From Microtetraspora glauca (GTDB taxonomy: Bacteria > Actinomycetota > Actinomycetes > Streptomycetales > Streptomycetaceae): a stretch of DNA of 64,000 nt. The stretch spans positions 1-64,000 of the forward strand of contig JOFO01000029.1 in the NCBI GenBank assembly GCA_000721275.1. The letters run 5' to 3'. This document shows positions 45,690 to 55,512 of this stretch, piece by piece; position 1 is the first letter of the stretch; every line of letters starts with the position of its first letter. A program made the translations under genes and the position numbers. The notes beneath the pieces are model-generated. The model was not told the DNA's origin and did no database searches. It saw nothing but the letters and a program-made list of their open reading frames with translations.

Positions 45690-46904
45690 ATGACCCGTAC
45701 GGACCGGCAGCACCTGCTGCTCCCCTCCCACCTGGTCGCACCGGGCGGGACCGGGGCCGCCCGGCCGCGCCGCACCGTCCGCGACTGGGTCGTCGACACC
45801 CTCGTCTTCCTGCTCGCCGCCCTCTTCGGCCTCGTCGCCGCCGACACCAGCGCCCGCTACCACAGCGACGCCGTCAACCTGTTCGACCAGATCGCCGGCG
45901 CCCTCGCCTGCTGCGCGCTGTGGCTGCGCCGCCGGTGGCCCGCCGCGCTCGCCGCCGTCCTCGCGGTCGCCGGCGCCGTCGTCCCGGTCGCCGCGGGCGC
46001 CATGCTCGTGAGCCTCTTCAGCGTCGCCGTCCGCCGGCCCTTCCGCGAGATCGCCTGGATCCTCGCGCTCGCCCTCGCCGGCTCCGTCGCCACCGTCTTC
46101 GTCCGCCCCGACCCCGAGACCCCCGCCCCGCTCGGCATCGTCCTCGGCGTCGCCCTCTCCCTCCTCGCCACCGCCTGGGGCATGCTCGTCCGGTCCCGCC
46201 GCCGGCTCGTCGAGGCGCTGCGCGAGCGCGCCGAGCGGGCCGAGGCCGAGGCCGAACTGCGCGCCGCGCAGGCCCAGCGGCTCGCCCGCGAGGCCATCGC
46301 CCGCGAGATGCACGACGTCCTCGCCCACCGGCTCACCCTGCTCAGCGTCCACGCCGGCGCCCTGGAGTTCCGGCCCGACGCCCCGCCCGAGTAGATCGCC
46401 CGCGCCGCCGGCGTCATCCGCGACAGCGCCCACGACGCCCTCCAGGACCTCCGCGAGATCATCGGCGTGCTCCGCGCCCCCGGCGACGAGCAGGGCGGCG
46501 GCGACCGGCCCCAGCCCACCCTCGCCACCCTCGGCGCGCTCGTCGACGAGTCCCGCGCCGCCGGCATGACGGTCGTCCTCGACTCCACCGTCGACGACCC
46601 CGGCACCGTCCCCGCCGCCACCGGCCGCACCGTCTACCGCATCGCCCAGGAGGGCCTCACCAACGCCCGCAAGCACGCCCCCGGCGCCCGCGTCACCGTC
46701 GTGCTGCGCGGCCGGCCCGGCGACGGGCTCACCGTCGAGATCCGCAACCCCGCCCCCGACGGACCCGTCCCGCACGTCCCCGGCTCCGGGCAGGGCCTCA
46801 TCGGACTCGCCGAACGGGCCGCCCTCGCCGGCGGGCGCCTCGACCACGGCCCCGCCCCCGGCGGCGGCTTCGCCCTCACCGCCTGGCTACCGTGGCCCCC
46901 ATGA
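45690..46904 (+). pseudogene. Sensor histidine kinase interrupted by an in-frame amber codon
   Basis: The reading frame from ATG 45690 codes for a NarL-partner kinase: five or six hydrophobic segments (about 35-165), a coiled linker and H-box REMHDVLAHRLTLLS (His208). Codon 235 is TAG (46392-46394) in a context normally reading PPEEIARAAGVIRDSAH, so a single G-to-T change from GAG explains it. The same frame continues without further damage for 169 codons to the ATPase domain (LTNARKHAPGARV, GSGQGLIGLAERAALAGG) and overlaps the response regulator by 4 bp. As written, the kinase loses its ATPase domain. A sequencing error, recent mutation or readthrough are all possible. Confidence 0.85.
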
Positions 46905-47587
46905 CCATCCGGCTGCTCCTCGTCGACGACGACCCCCTGGTCCGCGCGGGCCTCACCCTGATGCTCGGCGGCGACGAGACCGTCGAGATCGTCGGCGAGG
47001 GCTCCGACGGCAGCGAGGTCCCCGGCCTCGTCGACCGGCTCGCCCCCGACGTCGTCCTCATGGACATCCGCATGCCGCACGTCGACGGCCTCACCGCCAC
47101 CGAACGGCTCCGCGCCCGCCCCGGCGCCCCCGAGGTGATCGTCCTCACCACCTTCCACGCCGACGAGCAGGTGCTGCGCGCCCTGCGCGCCGGCGCCGCC
47201 GGCTTCGTCCTCAAGGACACCCCGCCCGCCGAGATCGTCGCCGCCGTCCGCCGGGTCGCCGCCGGCGACCCCGTGCTCTCCCCGGCCGTCACCCGCCAGC
47301 TGATGCGGCACGTCGCCGGCCGCCCCGAGGCCCGGCCGCGCCGGGCCACCGCCGCCGAGCGCCTCGCCGGGCTCGCCGACCGCGAGCGGGAGGTGGCCGT
47401 CGCCGTCGGCCGCGGCGCCTCCAACGCCGAGATCGCCGCCGCGCTGTACATGAGCGTGCCGACGGTGAAGACGTACGTGTCCCGGCTGCTCGCCAAGCTC
47501 GGCCTCAACAACCGGGTCCAGATCGCCCTCCTGGTCCACGACGCCGGTCTCCTCGATCAGGACCCCCCGGGCGATACCGGCGAGTAG
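46901..47587 (+). CDS. NarL/LuxR-type response regulator
   Basis: A 228-residue protein with receiver domain (DDD at 9-11, Asp55 in VVLMDIRMP, LTTFH, FVLKDTPP) and C-terminal LuxR helix-turn-helix (LADREREVAVAVGRGASNAEIAAALYMSVPTVKTYVSRLLAKL). It overlaps the broken kinase gene by 4 bp and appears intact, so it may be unphosphorylated by its partner or be driven by another kinase. Confidence 0.93.
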   Translation: MTIRLLLVDDDPLVRAGLTLMLGGDETVEIVGEGSDGSEVPGLVDRLAPDVVLMDIRMPHVDGLTATERLRARPGAPEVIVLTTFHADEQVLRALRAGAAGFVLKDTPPAEIVAAVRRVAAGDPVLSPAVTRQLMRHVAGRPEARPRRATAAERLAGLADREREVAVAVGRGASNAEIAAALYMSVPTVKTYVSRLLAKLGLNNRVQIALLVHDAGLLDQDPPGDTGE

Positions 47588-47588
47588 G

Positions 47589-48014
47589 GTGACGCGGGTG
47601 ACCGACACCGCGACCCTCGCCATGGCCCGGGACATCCTGCGGGCCCAGCCCTTCAGCCGCCTCGTCGGCGCCGACGTCCGCGCCTTCGGCGACGGCGGCG
47701 CCACCCTCGAACTGCCGATCCGCGAGGACCTGCGCCAGCAGAACGGCTTCGTGCACGGCGGAGTCCTCTCCTACGCCGCCGACAACGCGATCACCTTCGC
47801 CGCCGGCACCGTCCTCGGCCCGGCCGTCCTCACCGCCGGCTACTCCATCGACTACGTCCGCCCCGCCACCGGCGTCACCCTCCGGGCCCGCGCCGAGGTC
47901 CTGCACGCCGGCCGCCGCCAGGCCGTCGTCCGCTGCGAACTCCTCACCGTCGACGAGGAGGGCGACGAGACGCTGTGCGCCCTCGCCCAGGGCACCGTCC
48001 GCGCCGTCGGCTGA
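47589..48014 (+). CDS. PaaI-type hotdog thioesterase
   Basis: A 141-residue hotdog protein with the PaaI/YdiI motif NGFVHGGVLSYAADNAITFAA, where the Asn/His-Gly-Gly and following acidic residue form the active site, and the strand TAGYSIDYVRPA. It hydrolyses acyl- or aryl-CoA thioesters; the substrate is unknown. GTG 47589 or GTG 47598 starts it, right after the response regulator. It is convergent with the oxidoreductase, 1 bp apart. Confidence 0.88.
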   Translation: MTRVTDTATLAMARDILRAQPFSRLVGADVRAFGDGGATLELPIREDLRQQNGFVHGGVLSYAADNAITFAAGTVLGPAVLTAGYSIDYVRPATGVTLRARAEVLHAGRRQAVVRCELLTVDEEGDETLCALAQGTVRAVG

Positions 48015-48015
48015 G

Positions 48016-49011
48016 TCACGCGTCCCCCACCCGCACCGGCCGGTGCTCGCGGCGGGAGCGCTCGCACGCGTCCGCGACCCGCAGCGCCGCCAGCGCCTCC
48101 CGCCCGTCGCACGGGTTCGGCGCCTCGCCGCGCACCAGCCGGACGAAGGCGTCCAGCTCCGCCTCGTACGCCGGGGCGAACCGCTCCAGGAAGCCCGGCC
48201 ACGGCTTCGGCGGCGGCGCGGGGGAGTGCGGCTCCAGCGACGTGAGCGGGGTGCGCTCGTCCAGGCCCACCGCCAGCTGGTCCCGGTCCCCGGCCAGCTC
48301 CATCCGCACGTCGTAGCCGGCGCCGTTGCAGCGGGTCGCCGTCGCCGTCACCAGCGTGCCGTCGTCCAACGTGAGCAGCGCGGCGGCCGTGTCCACGTCA
48401 CCGGCCTCACGGAACATAGCGGGACCCGCGTCCGACCCGGTCGCGTACACCTCCACGACCTCCCGCCCCGTCACCCACCGCACGATGTCCACGTCGTGCA
48501 CCATGCAGTCCCGGAACAGCCCGCCGGACAGCGGCAGGTACGCGGCGGGCGGCGGCTCCGGGTCCGAGGTCGCCGTCCGCACCGTGTGCAGCCGGCCCAG
48601 CCGCCCCGCCCGCACCGCCTCCCGCGCCGCCCGGTAGCCCGCGTCGAAGCGGCGCATGAAACCCAGCTGGAGCTCGGTGCCTGCCTCCGCCACCGCCGCC
48701 AGCGCGGCCAGCGTCCCCGGCACGTCCAGCGCGATCGGCTTCTCGCAGAAGGCCGGCAGGCCCGCCCGCGCGGCCCGGCCGATCAGCTCGGCGTGCGCGG
48801 CTGTCGCCGAGGCGATCACCACCGCGTCCAGGCCCCGTCCCAGCAGCGCCGGCACGTCCGGCGCGGTCTGTGCGCCCACCGCCGCCGCCACCGCCGCCGC
48901 CCGCGCCGGGTCGGCGTCCGTGACCACCAGCGCGCCGACCCCCGGATGCCGGGCGAGCGCCCCCGCGTGGAAACTCCCGATCCGGCCCGTACCGATCAGT
49001 CCGATGCGCAT
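48016..49011 (-). CDS. Gfo/Idh/MocA oxidoreductase (inositol 2-dehydrogenase-like)
   Basis: A 331-residue protein. N-terminal Rossmann loop GLIGTGRIGSFHAGAL, the family motif EKPIALD with the catalytic Lys, and the substrate-site segment GGLFRDCMVHDVDIVRW are visible, the last typical of myo-inositol 2-dehydrogenases. It oxidises a ring hydroxyl of a sugar or inositol with NAD. It is divergent from a sugar ABC importer, which may bring in its substrate. Confidence 0.88.
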   Translation of the reverse strand: MRIGLIGTGRIGSFHAGALARHPGVGALVVTDADPARAAAVAAAVGAQTAPDVPALLGRGLDAVVIASATAAHAELIGRAARAGLPAFCEKPIALDVPGTLAALAAVAEAGTELQLGFMRRFDAGYRAAREAVRAGRLGRLHTVRTATSDPEPPPAAYLPLSGGLFRDCMVHDVDIVRWVTGREVVEVYATGSDAGPAMFREAGDVDTAAALLTLDDGTLVTATATRCNGAGYDVRMELAGDRDQLAVGLDERTPLTSLEPHSPAPPPKPWPGFLERFAPAYEAELDAFVRLVRGEAPNPCDGREALAALRVADACERSRREHRPVRVGDA

Positions 49012-49294
49012 GGCCCCACCGTGAGCCGCCCGCCGGACGGTGTCAAGGCCGGCCGGGACGCGCCCGGACGCGCCGCCCGCGCCCCCGCCGGGCCGGTACG
49101 ACGCCTTCCCGCCGCACCGCCCCGGCACTACGCTCGCCTCCCGTCCGCCCCGCCCCCGGCCCGCCCCGGCGCCCCGCGCCGCTGGCCCGTCCGAAGGGGC
49201 GCCGGACCGGGGGAAGGGCCCCCTGACGAGCGCCGGGACCCGCATGACCGATACTGCAATGCACGCAGAAGGCGACAAAGGAGGGCACGGCCTC

Positions 49295-50314
49295 GTGACC
49301 AGGCTTCGGACAGGAGGGGTACGCGCCGCGATCGGCGCCGTGCTCGCACTCGCGCTCACGGGAGCGCTCGCGGGGTGCAGCAGCACGGGCGGCAAGCGGG
49401 CGGAGGACGCCCGCAAGGCGGCCGCCGCCCAGGGCCGCGCGGCCGTGGACACCCCCCGCTGGACCTTCGCGATGGTGACCCACTCGGGCGACGGCGACAC
49501 CTTCTGGGACATCGTCCAGAACGGCGCCGAGCAGGCCGCCGCCAAGGACAACATCAACTTCCTCTACGCCCACAGCGACGAGGCCCAGCAGCAGGCCCAG
49601 CTGATCGACTCGTACGTCGCCAAGGGCGTCGACGGACTGATCGTCACCCTCGCCAAGCCCGACGCCATGAAGGCGTCCGTGCAGAAGGCCGTCAAGGCCG
49701 GCATCCCGGTGATCACCGTGAACTCCGGCGCCGAGCAGTCCAAGGCGTTCGGCGCCCTCACCCACATCGGCCAGGACGAGACCGTCGCCGGCCAGGCCGT
49801 CGGCGAGGAGCTGACGAAGCGCGGACGGAAGAAGGCCCTCTGCGTCCTGCACGAACAGGGCAACGTCGGCCACGAGCAGCGCTGCGCCGGCACGAAGGAG
49901 ACCTTCGGCGGCGAACTGGTCAACCTCTACGTCGACGGCACCAACATGCCCGACGTGAAGGCGTCCATCGAGGCCAAGCTCCAGTCCGACAAGGACGTCG
50001 ACGCCGTCGTCACCCTCGGCGCCCCCTTCGCCGACGCCGCCGTCCAGGCCGCGAAGGGCGCCGGAAGCAAGGCCGAGATCGACACCTTCGACCTCAACGC
50101 CAAGGTCGCCACCGCCCTCGCCGCCGGCACCCTCGGCTTCGCCGTCGACCAGCAGCCCTACCTCCAGGGCTACCAGGCCGTCGACCTGCTCTGGCTCTAC
50201 CGCTACAACGCCGACGTCCTCGGCGGCGGCAAGCCCGTCCTCACCGGACCGCAGATCATCACCCGCGACCAGGCCGGGGACCTGAAGCGGTACGCCGAGC
50301 GGGGGACCCGATGA
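49295..50314 (+). CDS. Sugar ABC transporter substrate-binding lipoprotein
   Basis: GTG 49295 lies nine bases after AGGAGGG. The 339-residue protein has a lipobox LAGC (Cys28) and a periplasmic-binding-protein type I fold ([53 protein letters not shown]), the RbsB/xylose class. It captures a sugar or cyclitol outside the membrane. It overlaps the permease gene by 4 bp. Confidence 0.9.
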   Translation: MTRLRTGGVRAAIGAVLALALTGALAGCSSTGGKRAEDARKAAAAQGRAAVDTPRWTFAMVTHSGDGDTFWDIVQNGAEQAAAKDNINFLYAHSDEAQQQAQLIDSYVAKGVDGLIVTLAKPDAMKASVQKAVKAGIPVITVNSGAEQSKAFGALTHIGQDETVAGQAVGEELTKRGRKKALCVLHEQGNVGHEQRCAGTKETFGGELVNLYVDGTNMPDVKASIEAKLQSDKDVDAVVTLGAPFADAAVQAAKGAGSKAEIDTFDLNAKVATALAAGTLGFAVDQQPYLQGYQAVDLLWLYRYNADVLGGGKPVLTGPQIITRDQAGDLKRYAERGTR

Positions 50315-51366
50315 GCACCACCGCCCCACCGTCCGACGGCGTCGACCACGTCGACGAACGCCTGCTGCGCACCAGCCCGCTGAAGAAGCTGCTCGCCCGC
50401 CCCGAGCTGGGCTCGGTCGTCGGCGCGGTCGCCGTCTTCGTCTTCTTCGCGGTCGTCGCCGACAGCTTCCTGCGCCCCTCCAGCCTCGGCACCGTCCTGT
50501 ACGGGGCCTCCACCCTCGGCATCATGGCCGTCCCGGTGGCCCTGCTGATGATCGGCGGCGAGTTCGACCTCTCCGCCGGCGTCCTCGTCACCAGCTCCGC
50601 GCTGGTCTCGTCGATGTTCAGCTACCAGATGACCGCGAACGTCTGGGTCGGCGTCGGCGTCTCGCTGCTCGTCACCCTGGCCGTCGGCGCGTTCAACGGC
50701 TTCATGCTGACCCGGACGAAACTGCCCAGCTTCATCATCACGCTCGGCACCTTCCTCATGCTGACCGGCCTCAACCTGGGCGTCACCAAGATCGTCACCG
50801 GCACCGTCTCCACCAAGTCGATCGCCGACATGGAGGGCTTCCCCTCCGCCCACGCCGTCTTCGCGTCCACCCTCACCGTCGGCGGCGTCGAGCTGAAGGT
50901 CACCGTCCTGTGGTGGTTCGGCCTGGTCGCCGCCGCCACCTGGATCCTGCTCCGCACCCGCTTCGGCAACTGGATCTTCGCGGTCGGCGGCGGCGCCGAC
51001 GCGGCCCGCGCGGTCGGCGTCCCGGTCTACCGCACCAAGATCGGCCTCTACATGGGCGTCGCCCTGTGCGCCTGGATCGCCGGCCAGCACCTGCTCTTCT
51101 CCTTCGACGTCGTCCAGTCCGGCGAAGGCGTCGGCAACGAGCTGATCTACATCATCGCGGCCGTCATCGGCGGCTGCCTGATCACCGGCGGCTACGGCTC
51201 GGCCATCGGCTCCGCCGTCGGCGCCCTCATCTTCGGCATGACCAGCAAGGGCATCGTCTACGCCGAGTGGAACCCCGACTGGTTCAAGTTCTTCCTCGGC
51301 GCGATGCTGCTCCTCGCGACCCTGCTGAACGCCTGGATCCGCAAGCGCGTGGAGGCGACCAAGTGA
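50311..51366 (+). CDS. Sugar ABC transporter permease (RbsC type)
   Basis: A 351-residue permease with about ten helices and the RbsC/BPD_transp_2 motif [18 protein letters not shown], plus [19 protein letters not shown] and the C-terminal [24 protein letters not shown]. It is the middle gene of a three-gene importer with 4-bp overlaps on both sides. Confidence 0.93.
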   Translation: MSTTAPPSDGVDHVDERLLRTSPLKKLLARPELGSVVGAVAVFVFFAVVADSFLRPSSLGTVLYGASTLGIMAVPVALLMIGGEFDLSAGVLVTSSALVSSMFSYQMTANVWVGVGVSLLVTLAVGAFNGFMLTRTKLPSFIITLGTFLMLTGLNLGVTKIVTGTVSTKSIADMEGFPSAHAVFASTLTVGGVELKVTVLWWFGLVAAATWILLRTRFGNWIFAVGGGADAARAVGVPVYRTKIGLYMGVALCAWIAGQHLLFSFDVVQSGEGVGNELIYIIAAVIGGCLITGGYGSAIGSAVGALIFGMTSKGIVYAEWNPDWFKFFLGAMLLLATLLNAWIRKRVEATK

Positions 51367-52151
51367 CCACGGCCCCGCTGGTGGAGCTGACCGGCGTCAG
51401 CAAGTACTACGGCAACATCCGCGCCCTCGAAGGCGTCTCCCTGGAGGTGAACGCGGGCGAGATCACCTGCGTCCTCGGCGACAACGGCGCCGGCAAGTCC
51501 ACCCTCATCAAGATCGTCGCCGGACTGCACCGGCACGACGCCGGCACGTTCCGCATCGACGGCGAGGAGGTCGTCCTCGCCAACCCGCGCGACGCCCTCG
51601 ACCGGGGCATCGCCACCGTCTACCAGGACCTCGCCGTCGTCCCCCTGATGCCCGTCTGGCGGAACTTCTTCCTCGGCTCCGAGCCCACCAGGGGCAAGGG
51701 CCCCTTCAAACGGCTCGACACCGAGCGGATGCGGTCCACCACCCGCGAGGCGCTGCTCCGCATGGGCATCGACCTCCGCGACGTCGACCAGCCCATCGGC
51801 ACCCTCTCCGGCGGCGAACGCCAGTGCGTCGCCATCGCCCGCGCGGTCCACTTCGGCGCCAAGGTCCTCGTCCTCGACGAGCCGACCGCCGCCCTCGGCG
51901 TGAAGCAGTCCGGCGTCGTCCTCAAGTACGTCGCCGCCGCCCGCGACCAGGGCCTCGGCGTGGTCCTCATCACCCACAACCCGCACCACGCCTACCTCGT
52001 CGGCGACCGGTTCGTGCTGCTCAAGCGCGGTGTGATGGCCGCGAGCCACACCAAGGAGTCCGTCACGCTCGACGAATTGACCCGCCAGATGGCCGGCGGC
52101 AGCGAGCTCGACGACCTCCGCCACGAACTGGAGCGCCCCGCCGCCCCGTGA
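51363..52151 (+). CDS. Sugar ABC transporter ATP-binding protein (single-domain)
   Basis: A 262-residue ATPase with Walker A GDNGAGKS (39-46), signature [15 protein letters not shown] and Walker [13 protein letters not shown]. RbsA/XylG proteins normally have two ATPase halves of about 500 residues; this one has a single half, as in some actinobacterial importers, so it should work as a homodimer. It overlaps the permease stop codon. Confidence 0.92.
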   Translation: MTTAPLVELTGVSKYYGNIRALEGVSLEVNAGEITCVLGDNGAGKSTLIKIVAGLHRHDAGTFRIDGEEVVLANPRDALDRGIATVYQDLAVVPLMPVWRNFFLGSEPTRGKGPFKRLDTERMRSTTREALLRMGIDLRDVDQPIGTLSGGERQCVAIARAVHFGAKVLVLDEPTAALGVKQSGVVLKYVAAARDQGLGVVLITHNPHHAYLVGDRFVLLKRGVMAASHTKESVTLDELTRQMAGGSELDDLRHELERPAAP

Positions 52152-52206
52152 CCCGCCCCGCCGCTTCTCCCGCCGACCCGACCCCCCTCCTGGCAGAATC
52201 GAGCCG

Positions 52207-53370
52207 ATGAACACCTACCGTGACCCCGCCGCCCGGGGCGGTGTCCTGCGGACCGTCGGGACCCGCGAGCGGCGCTCCCACCTGTCGGCGCCCCGGGTGC
52301 CGACGGTGGGCATCGACATCGGCGGGACCAAGGTGATGGCGGGCGTCGTCGACGCCGACGGCACCATCCTGGAGAAGATCCGCACCGAGACCCCCGACAA
52401 GTCCAAGAGCCCCAAGGTCGTCGAGGACACCATCGTCGAGCTGGTCCTGGACCTCTCCGACCGGCACGACGTGCACGCCGTCGGCATCGGCGCGGCCGGC
52501 TGGGTCGACGCCGACCGGGCCCGCGTCCTCTTCGCCCCCCACCTGGCCTGGCGCAACGAACCCCTCCGCGACGCCCTCCAGGACCGGCTCGCCGTCCCCG
52601 TCATGGTGGACAACGACGCCAACACCGCCGCCTGGGCCGAGTGGCGCTTCGGCGCCGGACGCGGCGAGGACCACCTCGTCATGATCACCCTCGGTACGGG
52701 GATCGGCGGCGCCATCCTGGAGGACGGCCGGGTCAAGCGCGGCAAGTACGGCGTCGCCGGCGAGTTCGGGCACATGCAGGTCGTGCCCGGCGGCCACCGC
52801 TGCCCCTGCGGCAACCGCGGCTGCTGGGAGCAGTACAGCTCCGGCAACGCCCTGGTCCGCGAGGCCCGCGAGCTCGCCGCCGCCGACTCCCCGGTGGCGT
52901 ACAACATCATCGAGCGGGTCAAGGGCAGCGTCCCCGACATCACCGGCCCGCTGATCACCGAGCTGGCCCGCGAGGGCGACGCCATGTGCGTCGAGCTGCT
53001 CCAGGACATCGGCCAGTGGCTCGGCGTCGGCATCGCCAACCTCGCCGCCGCCCTCGACCCGTCGTGCTTCGTCATCGGCGGCGGCGTCTCCGCCGCCGAC
53101 GACCTGCTCATCGGCCCCGCCCGGGACGCCTTCCGCCGCCACCTCACCGGCCGCGGCTACCGCCCCGAGGCCCGCATCACCCGCGCCCAGCTCGGCCCCG
53201 AGGCCGGCATGGTCGGCGCCGCCGACCTCGCCCGCCTCGTCGCCCGCCGCTTCCGCCGCGCCAACCGGCGCCGCGTGGAGCGCTACGAGCGGTACGAGCG
53301 CTACGCGCAGGCCCTCCGCCCCGGCACGCACGGGCGCGCCGCCCGCACCCCCGAGGACCCCGGCTCATGA
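52207..53370 (+). CDS. ROK-family glucokinase
   Basis: A 387-residue sugar kinase. Phosphate-binding DIGGTK (37-42), the catalytic Asp in VDNDANTAAWAEW, LGTGIGGAI, and the zinc motif CPCGNRGCWEQ (about 198-208) mark a ROK kinase. It lacks an N-terminal DNA-binding domain, so it is an enzyme, not a repressor. The C-terminal tail is highly basic with a YERYERYERYAQ repeat. It lies 55 bp after the sugar importer and probably phosphorylates the imported sugar. Confidence 0.9.
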   Translation: MNTYRDPAARGGVLRTVGTRERRSHLSAPRVPTVGIDIGGTKVMAGVVDADGTILEKIRTETPDKSKSPKVVEDTIVELVLDLSDRHDVHAVGIGAAGWVDADRARVLFAPHLAWRNEPLRDALQDRLAVPVMVDNDANTAAWAEWRFGAGRGEDHLVMITLGTGIGGAILEDGRVKRGKYGVAGEFGHMQVVPGGHRCPCGNRGCWEQYSSGNALVREARELAAADSPVAYNIIERVKGSVPDITGPLITELAREGDAMCVELLQDIGQWLGVGIANLAAALDPSCFVIGGGVSAADDLLIGPARDAFRRHLTGRGYRPEARITRAQLGPEAGMVGAADLARLVARRFRRANRRRVERYERYERYAQALRPGTHGRAARTPEDPGS

Positions 53371-53945
53371 CCGTGCAGGACCGCCTGCCCGAGCAGCGCC
53401 GGCCCGGGCCGCGGATGCCGGAGGACCGGGGCCGGATGATCCGGCGCCGCTGGCTCACGGCGGTCATCATCGTGCTGCTCGTCGGCATCCCCGCCGGCTA
53501 CCTGGTGATCTCCGCCGGCCAGAGCCGGGAGAGCGGCGTCGACAAGGAACGCGAGTCCTCCGTCGTCGGCCTCCAGGACAACTGGCCGTCGCTGATGAAG
53601 CGCCGCATCTTCGAGGTCCCCGTCCCGGCGGGCGCCTCCGGCGTCGCCTACTACGAGACCAGCAACTGGAAGACCAGCCGGCTGTACGTCCAGTTCACCA
53701 CCACGGCGACCGGCCTCGACACCTTCCTCGCCGAGTCCGGCACCAGCCGCTCCGCCCTCACCTCCGGCCGCATCACCGTCTCGGACCGGGACGCGGACAT
53801 CGTCGGCTGGACCTTCCCCGACGGCCTGACCTGGTCCGGCACCACCGTCACCCGCGAGGACCCCCGGCCCGTGTCCGACATCACCGTCGACCTCACCGAC
53901 CCGGCCTTCCCCCGCGTCTTCACGGTGTCCACCACCAGCCCCTGA
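53367..53945 (+). CDS. Single-pass membrane protein, unknown function
   Basis: A 192-residue protein: basic cytoplasmic tail, one helix (about 29-50, WLTAVIIVLLVGIPAGYLVISA), then an extracytoplasmic domain of about 140 residues rich in Thr/Ser and beta strands. It overlaps the glucokinase stop codon, so it is cotranscribed. No family recognised; similar proteins follow ROK kinases in other streptomycetes to my knowledge. Confidence 0.75.
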   Translation: MTVQDRLPEQRRPGPRMPEDRGRMIRRRWLTAVIIVLLVGIPAGYLVISAGQSRESGVDKERESSVVGLQDNWPSLMKRRIFEVPVPAGASGVAYYETSNWKTSRLYVQFTTTATGLDTFLAESGTSRSALTSGRITVSDRDADIVGWTFPDGLTWSGTTVTREDPRPVSDITVDLTDPAFPRVFTVSTTSP

Positions 53946-53981
53946 CCCGGCGGCCCGCCGCGGCGGGTGACAATGGACCCC

Positions 53982-55400
53982 ATGAACAGCTCCCCCCGCC
54001 CCACCGCCGCCGAGGACGACTTCGCGCAGCACGCCGGTGCCACGCCGGCCCTCCCCGCCGTCGCCTCCTTCGACGAGCTCGGGCTGCCCGCCGAGGTGCG
54101 GGAGCTGCTCACCGCGCAGGGAGTCGTCACCCCGTTCCCGATCCAGGCGGCGACCCTGCCGAACGCCCTCGCCGGGCGGGACGTCCTCGGCCGCGGCCGG
54201 ACCGGCTCCGGCAAGACGCTCGCCTTCGGCCTGCCGCTCCTCGTGCGCCTCGCCGGGAGCCGCGCGGAGGCCCGCAAGCCCCGCGCCCTGGTCCTGGTCC
54301 CCACCCGTGAACTGGCCCAGCAGGTCACCGACGCCCTCGCGCCGTTCGCCGGGGCGCTGGGCCTGCGGCTGGCCACCGTGGTCGGCGGCATGTCGATCGG
54401 CCGGCAGGCCACGGCGCTGCGCGACGGCGCCGAGGTCGTGATCGCCACCCCCGGCCGCCTGCTGGACCTCGTCGCCCGCAAGGACGCCCGGCTCGACCGG
54501 GTGGAGATCACCGTCCTCGACGAGGCCGACCAGATGGCCGACCTGGGCTTCACCGACCAGGTCACCGCCCTCCTCGACCTGGTGCGGGAAGGGGGCCAGC
54601 GGCTGCTGTTCTCCGCCACCCTCGACCGGAACGTCGACCTCCTCGTCACGCGCTACCTCCACGACCCGGTCGTCCACTCGGTCGACCCCTCGGCCGCCTC
54701 CGTCGACGGCATGGAGCACCTGGTCCTCCAGGTGCACGGCGCCGACAAGTTCGCCACCGCCACCGAGATCGCCGCCCGGGACGGGCGCACGATCATGTTC
54801 CTGTCCACCAAGGCGTCCGTCGACCGCTTCACCGCGCACCTGCGCGGCAGCGGCGTCCGGGCCGCCGCCCTGCACGGCGACAAGTCCCAGCCGCTGCGCA
54901 CCCGCACCCTGGAGCGCTTCCGCGGCGGCGAGGTGACCGTCCTGGTGGCCACGAACGTGGCCGCCCGCGGCATCCACGTCGACGAGATCGACCTCGTCGT
55001 GAACGTCGACCCGCCCGCCGACCACAAGGACTACCTGCACCGCGGCGGACGCACCGCCCGCGCCGGCGGCTCCGGCACCGTCGTCACCCTGGTCCTGCCC
55101 GACCAGCGCAAGGACGTGCTCCGGCTGATGGCGGACGCGGGGCTCCGGCCCCGGGTCACCCAGGTCCGCTCCGGCGAGGCGGAGCTGACCCGCCTCACCG
55201 GCGCCAGGGCGCCGTCCGGCGTCCCCGTCGACGGTGCCGCCCCCAGTGGCGAGCGCCCGAAGCGCGGCGGCGCCCAGTTCCGCGGCATCGGCACCGTCCC
55301 CGGCAAGCCCGGCCGGGCGAAGAACGAGTCCCGCCGCTCCGCCGAGGAGCGCAAGCTCGCCGAGGCCCGCAGGGCCGCCCGCGTCCGCCGGGGCCGCTGA
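53982..55400 (+). CDS. DEAD-box RNA helicase
   Basis: Start is uncertain: ATG 53982, ATG 53973 or GTG 53967. About 472 residues with all core motifs: Q motif FDELGLPAEVRELL...FPIQ, GRTGSGKT, PTRELAQQV, TPGRLLD, LDEADQMADLGF, SATL, ARGIHVDEIDLVVN and HRGGRTARAG. The C-terminal tail is basic and Arg-rich (FRGIGTVPGKPGRAKNESRRS). It unwinds RNA duplexes, probably in ribosome assembly or cold adaptation. Confidence 0.93.
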   Translation: MNSSPRPTAAEDDFAQHAGATPALPAVASFDELGLPAEVRELLTAQGVVTPFPIQAATLPNALAGRDVLGRGRTGSGKTLAFGLPLLVRLAGSRAEARKPRALVLVPTRELAQQVTDALAPFAGALGLRLATVVGGMSIGRQATALRDGAEVVIATPGRLLDLVARKDARLDRVEITVLDEADQMADLGFTDQVTALLDLVREGGQRLLFSATLDRNVDLLVTRYLHDPVVHSVDPSAASVDGMEHLVLQVHGADKFATATEIAARDGRTIMFLSTKASVDRFTAHLRGSGVRAAALHGDKSQPLRTRTLERFRGGEVTVLVATNVAARGIHVDEIDLVVNVDPPADHKDYLHRGGRTARAGGSGTVVTLVLPDQRKDVLRLMADAGLRPRVTQVRSGEAELTRLTGARAPSGVPVDGAAPSGERPKRGGAQFRGIGTVPGKPGRAKNESRRSAEERKLAEARRAARVRRGR

Positions 55401-55512
55401 CCCCCGCGTACCCGTCCGGCTCCCTCCCCTCGCTCCCCTCCCGCCTCCCTCACGCTCCCCGAAATCCGACCCGGCGCCGTGCCGGAACCGCGGAGATGAG
55501 AGGGTCGGGCGA

